Positions 1 through 10,300 of a stretch of 21,303 nucleotides of DNA are shown piece after piece. Made by a program: the position numbers and the translations under genes. The stretch comes from Phallusia fumigata (taxonomy: Eukaryota; Chordata; Ascidiacea; Phlebobranchia; Ascidiidae): NCBI GenBank assembly GCA_008931825.1, contig QXVZ01027735.1:1-21303 (forward strand), read 5' to 3'. A model generated the notes under the pieces. It saw only the letters and a program-made list of their open reading frames with translations. It was not told the DNA's origin and did no database searches. The first letter of the stretch is position 1. Every line of letters begins with the position of its first letter.

Positions 1-225
1 TGTGGTCGCCTGTCTCTACCCGTCATAGCTAGGACTATTTAAGCCGAAATGCTTGGTAAAAATTTGTCTATTTCTAACGTGTATGGTGAGATGACCTACA
101 ATCCTTACATATAGTTTTGGTCCTTGTTTTCACTTCAACGAATCTTTTGCTGTTTGTATGAACAAAATGGCAAGATGTCAGTGTTTTGTCGAAAAAGGCG
201 TAATTAGTATCGTTGCTTTTACTAG
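1..225 (+). other. Left edge: intron sequence upstream of the first visible exon
   Basis: All three plus-strand frames contain stops within the first 45 bases and there is no convincing donor before them. It ends in an acceptor-like CTTTTACTAG at 225. I read it as the 3' part of a polycystin intron. Confidence 0.6.
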
Positions 226-1358
226 GGGTCTAAAGCGTTGAACACTTCAGGCAGCGAGGAAGAACTTAGGGAAAAGGAAAGCGCAAAACAACAAAGAGCC
301 GCGATGAGAGCTACACTGGTTGACGCGGTTGTATCTCGAATTAATTCTGATAGTGATCTAGATGGTAATTATTTACACATTACGTTAAGTGTTCCAGTTC
401 AAACAACCTACAAAGTCGGTTGCGAAACTTACTTTTTTGCAGGAATTCAACAATCTTGTAGCGCCATTAGCGACCTGACCTACGTTTCAGAGGAAACCGA
501 TGTTGAAACACAAAGAAAGGCTGCTGCGGCACTTGCTGAGCGTGCCAAATCCATCATGAGGTGAGTGTAAATGTTTATGACTGCAAAGTTAGTAGTCACT
601 CTTTTTACGGTAATACGATATTTTGAAAACTGTATTGTATGCATTTTTAAATGAATACTTTTTAACAGCCTTTCGAGTATCAAACCGTCTGAAGACATAA
701 AGGAAACAGCGGCAGTCATGGTTGACGGAATTGACAACATATTAAAAGCCTCGAGAAACCAATTAGTGTCAAATCTTCAGCTTTCCTCTTCCAGCGACAG
801 TTTGGTCCGAGTCCCAGTATTCACCAAAACCCAAAGCTCAAACATATCTCCTAAAGCTGTAATAAACGTGGAAGAAGCCTTTTTATCACCCGAGGAGCGA
901 TTAGAGCGAAGAAGTGTACAAGAAAAACAAGCTAACGAGGTGTACGAGAAACGAAGACAACAGGTGAATATTTTGATTTTGTTGTGACCATTGCGGTTGT
1001 TTCAACAAATACTATGCAGAGTCGAATAGTCGGCAACCAGGCTGTGAAGTCCATGTCTACTCTGTCAAGTGCGGTGCTGCAACGCATGATACCTGGTGAG
1101 CCAAGCGTAGATTTGAGTTCCAGAGGATTCGATCTTCGCTCAGCGAAGACCACTTCTGCTGACTTTTGTCACCAAGCTTCAAACACTGGGTCACAAACGC
1201 AAGGTTACAATGCCAGCATAAAAACATTTTTTGACAAGCAACAAGTAAAACGATTGTTTTTTACAGGTACTTCTCAATCTCGCTCAACGAGAGGTCGTAT
1301 TAGCCTTAATCAGTGTGGCGATACCGGTTCATCATCTGAGGAAACCGTCGACACTGAG
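226..1358 (+). CDS. Polycystin exons 1-3 of window: membrane-distal ectodomain (REJ-adjacent)
   Basis: Exons 226-560, 669-963 and 1020-1358 encode a mostly helical, charged extracellular stretch (for example REKESAKQQRAAMRATLVDAV, then VNVEEAFLSPEERLERR written with an initial I). This is the weakly conserved part between REJ and GAIN regions in polycystins, recognised mainly by position and by joining in frame to better exons downstream. The first exon opens after an acceptor ending at 225 and has an in-frame stop just upstream (223-225), so it does not extend left. Donors are AG|GTGAGT at 561, CAG|GTGAAT at 964 and GAG|GTTAGT at 1359. Exon 3 contains a less protein-like run (about 1204-1266) that ends in an excellent acceptor-like TTTTTTACAG and could be a 63-nt intron. 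In this region exon boundaries are moderate confidence. Confidence 0.75.
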
Positions 1359-4300
1359 GTTAGTTTTTTCTGTCACTGCTTTCCAAAGTACAGTAATCGC
1401 TTTTGGATCGTGTTAATATTTTGTACTTTTACCATTGTTATGTGGAAATATTGCAATGCTGTGAGGTTTCTTCCGATTATGAGTGTGCTGAGAATAAATG
1501 CTGCTACTGCATCAACTGCAGCTCGGTGTTTATATTGCGGCTGTGAGCAACTTCATATCACTTTTGTTATAAACGCAGTTGCTTACTCTTGAGCAAAATC
1601 CATTTATATGGGATGACAGCGCAGACAACGTAAGGTCATCAGTTGTGAGTTTGACCATAAAAACCTCGAACGGATCGAATCCCTTTCAGAACACTAGCAA
1701 GTAAATTATTACATGTGTATTCTCCATTAAAAGAAAAAATATTTAATTGTTTGTTAAATGTCTAGTGTCTACCGCCTGGAACTGCCTGTAAACCCAAGCT
1801 TGTCGTCAGTGCCTCCACAGTCGTTTAATTTCACACCTTCGGGAATCGACGGAATGTCTTACCATGAATTTATATCAGCCACGACCGATGACGTAATTTT
1901 TTTGACAATTCTTCCCCAAAATGTGACGGAACAAATTCGCCTGCGAGTGTATTTTTTGATTACCGACAAGTACGTTTAACTTTTAATGTCTCATGCCTTT
2001 TAAATTTTGAATTTAAATATTTTCCTGATATGGACAGATACGATACATTTCCTTCAACGGAAAACAACACGTTTGTTATTGAGCTCCCTGATCCTGTAGA
2101 CATAGATAATCCATATCGGATTCGGTTTAACGGATCAGAACTACAGGAAAAGTCGCGATACGTACTTGGAATTCACGAAATTGGTTAGTGACAGTTTTAG
2201 GTTTACTTTTTAAATAAATATGTTATGTGAATATCGTATGACAATAAACTTGCACTAATATGTGGTTAAAACATTCTTAGTTAAGATTTTGTTATGCTTT
2301 AGCAACAACACTCGTTTTAGCAATTTTGGGTAATCAGGTAACAGATGATTAAAAAAATGTTTTTACAATTGCAAACCAATAATGTTTTCTTGACAAAAGT
2401 GTATAACATCCTAATTTGTTTTATGGGAGTGGTGGATTAAACCACATCAACCAGATATTTATATTGAAAGCGTAATCGAAACACAAATCAGTGCCTTATG
2501 CAATACAAGTCTTTTCAGAGGGTTAAACGATATAATTGTGTATGTATACACAGATGATATTGGAAATGTGACTCGCGAAGAAAACATGACGTTATCAACT
2601 TACCTTTTAACTACAGTGGTGACCTCGTGCCGTTTTTGGAATGAAACCACCGAAAAATGGGAAACTACTGGTCAGCGACGAACGCTGTGATCAGGCAAAT
2701 AACTCATAAATCGTAGTTTGTTTTACTTTGTAGGATGCGAACTTAGTTCTGAAACGAATTCTCAAGTTGTTATATGTTTGTGTAATCACCTAACATCTTT
2801 TGGGGCTGGATTTCTTGTCGCTCCGAATCCAATAGATTTTTCGAAGTTGGCGGATAAACTAAAGGTACAGCATATCTAACCTCCATCTATTACACACGTC
2901 CACTGAAACTCTGAATCATTTTTTTAAAGAACCTCAAAGACAATTTGGCTGTTTTACTGACGTTGGTGATTTTGCTTGTCTTGTATATCGCTGGATTGCT
3001 AGTATGTCGAAGACAAGACAAGAAAGACGTCAAAAAGGTTAGGCACAATTATTGTATTTGGCTTCATAAAGTTTTCACATCATCGAGAAATATTAGCAAT
3101 AACACTACGGAAGTGTTATTTTTGTAGTTACACCTTTGTCGAATTCAGAAACGTAAAATTGAATAAAATATATACATGCAAACACTTTTCAATCGAGTTC
3201 AGACTATATTAAACAGTATTTGCTAAATGTAACTGCTTTCAGTGGTCTATATCTCTACTAAAAGACAACAGACTCAGCGGGGACTTTTTCTACCAAATCA
3301 CTGTTAAAACCGGATGGAACAGAAACGCTGACACAACCAGCCGAGTTCATTTTGTATTAAGCGGTGAAAACGCGGACACAGGAATACGAACCCTTGCCGA
3401 TTCTGAAGAAACAGTAAGCATTGGAAATAGAACTGTACATCTATGTATACTTTTGAAGGTTTCAGATGTTTCAATTTATTGCAATTTGTTTAGGGTGTTT
3501 AAGGATAAAAGGGTTACGTTTTCGCCCTAACTTTACATATCTTTGTTTTTTTGTTAAGTTTTGTTCAATTTAGTTATTAGAAGATTGCATCATAATCACC
3601 ATGTAACCTTACTTAATCGCTATGGGCTTGTGTTTCGTACTGACTGCCACCAACATGGCACAAACACCCTAAATAATAAAACAAAATTTTTAAACACTAC
3701 TGCAAAACTTGACGGTATAATAATTATGAGCACATGTACAAAACATTGTCTACTGATAACTATTTTTTATAAACGCAACGTCAGTTACAACAAGCGTAAC
3801 TATCTATCAAAGCAAAGTCTTCTATAGAATTATGTTTTCAGCTGTTCTGAAGGTTTATGAGAAAAACAATGATTCCAAAAATACCGCTTTTGTATTCTTT
3901 GGTAATAAAGGTTTATTTNACCAACACATTTTTAAAACGTGACCTAATTCGTAAACTATGCAACTTACAAAAGGGCTCTGTTAGGCTTGCTTAAAAAACA
4001 CTGTTTAATTTTTTTGCAACTTTAGCCGTCCGTTTGCGCTTTATATTTTATGGGAAACTTTGAATAAGTCACTGTTCAATTTAACCCCGAGGTATTGTAC
4101 CACAAAATGTAAAATTGAATAAAATATATACATGCAAACACTTTTCAATCGAGTTCAGACTATATTAAACAGTATTTGCTAAATGTAACTGCTTTCAGTG
4201 GTCTATATCTCTACTAAAAGACAACAGACTCAACGGGGACTTTTTCTACCAAATCACGGTTAAAACCGGATGGAACAGAAACGCTGACACAACCAGCCGA

Positions 4301-7300
4301 GTTCATTTTGTGTTAAGCGGTGAAAACGCGGACACAGGAATACGAACCCTTGCCGATTCTGAAGAAACAGTAAGCATTGGAAATAAAACTGTACATCTAT
4401 GTATACTTTTGAAGGTTTCAGATGTTTCAATTTATTGCAATTTGTTTAGGGTGTTTAAGGATAAAAGGGTTACGTTTTCGCCCTAACTTTACATATCTTT
4501 GTTTTTTTGTTAAGTTTTGTTCAATTTAGTTATTAGAAGATTGCATCATAATCACCATGTAACCTTACTTAATCGCTATGGGCATGTGTTTCGTACTGAC
4601 GACCACCAACATGGCACAAACACCCTAAATAATCAAACATAATTTTTAAACACAACTGCAAAACTTGACGGTATAATAATTATAAGCACATGTACAAAAC
4701 ATTGTCTACTGATAACTATTTTTTATAAACGCAACGTCAGTTACAACAAGCGTAATTATCTATCAAAGCAAAGTCCTCTACAGAAGTTATGTTTTCAGCT
4801 GTTCTGAAAGTTTATGAGAAAAACAATGATTCCAAAAATACCCCTTTTGTATTCTTTGGTAATAAAGGTTTATTTTTTAAGAAATTTGAACGCGGAAGTG
4901 TACGAAAATTTTTATTAAATTCTGATCGTTCCCTTGGAAACTTAAGTTGGATTAAAATATGGCACGACAATTCAGGACAAAACTCACTCGGTTCGTGGTA
5001 TCTTGATCATTTGGTGGTAACCGATCTCCAATCAAACAAAAGGTAAAACTGATTGGAAACTCCTCAAATTGTTAAAAAAGATATGGCTAAATTATTTACA
5101 GATTTTTATGTCTAAATTTTCCAGGAATTATTTTATATGCAACGATTGGTTAGCTGTGGACGAGTCAGATGGAAGGGTCGAACGAGTAATACCTGTAGCT
5201 GGGGATCAACAAATTGGAAGCTTTCGTCATTTGTTTACCTCCTCAACCAAACGCGACTTCAGCGATGGACATCTATGGTTTTCATGTTGGTGTTAACATC
5301 GAATTATTTCGAAATTTTGTTGTTAGATTTGTTCACTTTTAATTGATATCTATTATCTATGACTCCATTCATTTACTCACAGTGTTTTCCCGTCCAACAA
5401 AAAGTAACTTCACAAGAGTTCAGCGTCTTTCTTGTGCATTCACATTGCTCCTTTCGACGATGCTGACCAGTGCAATGTTTTACGGAAAAGACAATGATGA
5501 TAGTGGTCAACAAGGGAGGATTGACATCGGTCTGTTATGCAAAATACCCCGCTTAAACTGAACTAACGTTATGTTAACAGTTGATATCTTTTGTACTCAG
5601 GTCCAATATCACTCTCTGTGCAACAACTTTTAATTAGCGTACAGGCGTCGCTTATTGTTTTGCCTATTAACATCTTACTGGTTCAGGTAGCCTGTGTATC
5701 AGATGCATGTTGGTATGGATTTCTCTTCTTAATATTTTTCTCATGCAGATGTTTCGTCGAATCAGACAAAAAGACAGCGACGTGCATATCGGGAAATCTG
5801 TCGGGTCGTTACTAAAGAATTCAACTCTCGACAACTTAAAGGAAAACGAAGCAAATGAAAATGAGAATAAAAACGATACTAGCAGTAGCAAAAAGCGGTT
5901 AATTTGTTTTCCCTTTAACTATATTTTACGATAAGTTTTTAAATATTGGGTAATTAGCGTAGATTTAGAAAGATTGGCTTGTTCAGTATATTATTTTATT
6001 AGACAGACATGGACTTAAAAACGGCTAAAAATAGATTTGTGTGCTTCTTACTAATTTTATTTGTAACAGTACTTAAAACAAAAAATGTTTTTAGAACTTT
6101 GCCTTACTGGTTTGTTTACATTATTTGGTCGATGATGTTCGTTGTGGCTGCCGTCAGTGCTTCGTTTGTGTTTATCTATAGCATTGAATGGGGTCCTCAA
6201 AAATCCAATGACTGGCTTCTCTCTATTTGCCTTTCATTTACCCAATCAATATTCGTAGTGCAACCAGCTAAGGTAAGTGTACTTAGCATTGTTTCAGCGT
6301 ATTTAAAACTGTTTTTATTACCTTTCTTTTTAGCGTGATGTAAAAAAATATTGTACATTTTTCTGTTTTACTTATTTCCCCACAAACGAGGTCTTAAATA
6401 AGGCAATTAAATAAGGTTTTCGAAACCAAAATTGTTCCCACTACACATTCCTATAAGCAGCAAACTGAGTCAATTGGTGCGGTGATAAAAAATCAGTAAC
6501 TGATAAAGCGGAATTATAGTTTACCAGGTTTTGAATTTAGCAAATAGATCTATTAGATTTTCGATGTTAAAGCACAATCCTTGTGGCTAATTCTTTGTCT
6601 TACTGAAAAGTGTTTTCCGAATTTAAAATGCCCCGAACACTGCAATAAGGCTTCATGACCAAAGTCAAACTATTACCAATACAAATGAGTAAAATAGACG
6701 CAAACAGCTAACACAATCTTGCAGTCGCCAAGCATAGGATTTTAAAACAAAACAAATAATAGAGGCTGCAAATACATTACACAAATGGCTGATTAGAATA
6801 ACAGAAAAAATACCAAAGGCAAATGTGGAAGCAACACAACGACAAAACAAAGATAAATCGTTACAAATTTGCTTCATTAAACAAAGGGGTCGATTGGTCA
6901 GGATCGACATTTTCAACTTATTTACAGTCGGCGAAAGGAAAACTAGGAACGATACGGGAGCAAAACTACGTGCATTTATTTAAAGGTGGTCATAGGTGCC
7001 GTAGTTGTATCTTTCCTTATCAACCGTTTCGCCGTCGAAAAAGCTGAAGCAATGGTGGAAGAAGACCAACAAATTGATATTGATATGAATGATTTAAAGC
7101 AGAAAGAGGAAGAATGGCTCATGCAGTCGCCATCGGACGATTATTATGGTAAAATTTTTAGCTGTGAAACACTATAGACAGGATGATATGACCTTGTTGT
7201 GTGTGTAACAGGACAAGTCACTGAAAATCGCGCTCCCAGTCCAGAAGAACTTGAAGAAGCGCGAATACAAAGGAAGCACCATAAGCGTATGATTGAAACA

Positions 7301-10300
7301 ATGCATGACATTGGAAGTTACATGCTTTACGTCATACTATTGCTTATCGCAACAAATGTCGCAAAAGATCCACATTCATTTTTGATGCACGATTCAATTT
7401 CAGAGATATTTCTCGAAGCAGATCCAGTATTTGAGGAGGTAAATGCAATTAAACAATTGCTCAATGAGTTTTTATACCTTTATTATGTGGCGTTAGGTTA
7501 GAACTATTGAAAATTTTTGGGAATGGAGCGATGCTGTACTGGTGGAAGGCCTTCACGCAGGCAACTGGTATAATGGAAGAAGAGTGACATGGATGGAAAC
7601 AAGGTTTTTAAGCAATCGTGAAACATTTGTCATTGGTCCAGCTAGAATCAGACAAGTTCGTTTACGGCAAGGTAATTAAAAAATTGTTAAATTCAACAAA
7701 CTTACTTGGCAACGTTTGCCATATTTTACAGGAGATTGTGTAGTAAATCGCACTATCACTACTTCTACGAAGGACTGCTTAGAAGGGTATGACATTGTCA
7801 ACCAAGAAACCGAATCATTTTCAGAAGGATGGGTATCACGAACAAATAAAGAAAGTGCGGCAGAACCCTGGAAATTTCAAAATTTTTTGTATGTGTTTGT
7901 ACCTGCACGACAACAACTTGATTACACCTTGTGCCATTTTGTTTTGAAGAAAACTTGGTGGATTTCCATATAGCGGACTGATGAAATGGTACGACGGCGG
8001 CGGTTACTCTGCGACACTGGGTAATACTGCGCACGGTAGCAGATCAATTCTTCACAAGTTAAAGAATAAAAACTGGGTTGACCGAAACACCGCCGCAATC
8101 TTCGTCGAATTTACGGTACTAATCAGCCTAAATCATTCAAACAAATTTGAAAGTTTATTCCAACAAAAATACACTTTTAAGCCCTATCCGCAACAGTTTA
8201 CATGATTTTTGACCGTGTCGTTTAAAAGGTTTACAACGCCAACATTAACCTGTTTGCATCTTGTATCTTCCTCTTCGAACGATCGGAAAACGGGGCGTTT
8301 TTTGGCTACCCTTCCATTACACCTATTCGACTGTACGAGTTTATTGACGGAAAAGGGACATTACTTATAGTAATATACGTAATCTTTGCTCTTTACCACG
8401 TCTACAAATTGTACAAGGTAAGCAGGATCATGCTTTTGAGTTGATGGTAATATGTCCTTCTGACAAAACTGACATAATTTTAATTTAAATTTTTCCATTT
8501 TAAGCCTAAAATATATTTTCCAGATGTTTAAACCAAATTCAATTAACTCTGTATATTTGGTTGTCAGATATTTTCACTCTTTCAAACAATCAAGAAAAAG
8601 TTTTTTCATTCATTTTGGAATGTGGTAGACCTTGTAAGTTCCCTGTTATCTATCTGCGCTATTACAATGTATGCTGTGCGCACGATTAACGTCAATTCGA
8701 CTCTCGAGAAGCTAACCAATGATGTTGATAAAGGTAATGTGATTTTGCAGTGATTTAACTTTAACATTTTTGGAACTTGCAAACTGCATGTGGGGCGAAA
8801 TAATGCTATGTTTTTACTACTAGCTTTCCAAGCGTGGTTATAGGTATATATTTTTACAAGTTGATATTTGCACTGTATGATTGCTTTTGTTTCCAGAAAC
8901 ATTTGTCAACTTCCAGTACATCACGCTTTGCAACGACCTGTTTCGATATTTTATGGCCTTCATACTGTTTTTGGCGACAACAAAGTTCAACCAGCTTCTG
9001 GCTTTTAATCGACGAATCCGACTTCTGGCTTACACGCTTCGCTGTGCAGCAAAACCGATCGCTTACTTCATGGCGATGTTCAGCATCTACTTTGCAGCTT
9101 TCCTTTTCCTTGCAAACATTTGGTTCGAGCAGAAGCTTTACCCTTACAGCACGCTTTACCTGACCGTGAGCACAAATTTGTCAGTTTAAAACAAATAAGT
9201 AAATATTTATCCGGTTCCTCTTTTACCAGGCAGAGGAAATGATGTCCATGCTGCTCGGTCGATTTGACTTCACAGAACTGGAAATAGCCGATCGATTTCT
9301 GGGTCCAATCTTTTTCATTACTTTTGCAGGGCTTTGCACGATCCTCCTTATAAATATGTTTGTTGTAATACTGGATGAGAGCATCAAAGCGGTAAGAAAT
9401 AAAATTTGCCGCACGTAATTGCAAAGATTAATTGGGTTGTTTTACAGACATGTTCGTTTGACATAACATAATTGATACAGACTACCATAATTTGCTTAAT
9501 ATTTAGAAGATACTTCTTTAAAATAGGCCTAGTTTTAAATTTTAAATTATGTTTGTTGAACTGTAGTATAAAAAATGTAACACACAACCATTATTAGCAT
9601 GTGCGAAATGATAAAGCAAACATTCACTCCACGTTCTGTGTATGGTTTAGGCCAGGAAAGAAGTTGATGCAACGGATAACGAGTTTGAAATGGTTGAACA
9701 TGTGATGAAGCAAATTGGTGCCACGTTTTACAACCTTGCACCGAAGTGGTTCATCAAAAACATGGGTACAACATTGGCATTATAAACACTCTACTATACA
9801 TTAATAGTGTGTTTGAACCTTCGTTGCCTTGGTATCATAGATTTAGTTTCCCAGTATTTAACGAGCGACAAACGCGGGGATCAGGCGACAAACTTGGGAA
9901 TTTAAAGGCAGCTGCCTTTATCGAATAAGAAACGTNATACTTCTTTAAAATAGGCCTAGTTTTAAATTTTAAATTATGTTTGTTGAACTGTAGTATAAAA
10001 AATGAAACACGCAACCATTATTAGCATGTGCGAAATGATAAAGCAAACATTCACTCCACGTTCTGTGTATGGTTTAGGCGAGGAAAGAAGTTGATGCAAC
10101 GGATAACGAGTTTGAAATGGTTGAATATGTGATGAAGCAAGTTGGTGCCACGTTTTACAACCTTGCACCGAAGTGGTTCATCAAAAACATGGGTACAACA
10201 TTGGCATTATAAGCACTCTACTATACATTAATAGTGTGTTTGAACCTTCGTTGCCTTGGTATCATAGATTTAGTTTGCCAGTATTTAACGAGCGACAAAC

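Noticed and set aside
3561..3827. 88-codon plus-strand open frame between the two exon 10 copies
   Set aside because: Lies in an intron, has no domain, and the equivalent stretch of the second copy has changes that disturb it.
4789..4881. Upstream extension of PLAT exon 11 (reading from MFSAVLKVYEKNN)
   Set aside because: It is in frame, but adds about 30 residues where PLAT domains have none; the acceptor TTTTTTAAG at 4881 restores family spacing.
6009..6094. Upstream extension of polycystin exon 16 (MDLKTAKNRFVCFLLIL...)
   Set aside because: Open in frame and hydrophobic, but codon phase from exon 15 (CG|A) and family alignment need the start at 6095.
8834..9163. Alternative plus frame overlapping exon 24, and the minus frames across 9080-9424
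   Set aside because: Shadows of the S4-S5 exons; serine/phenylalanine-rich without family match.
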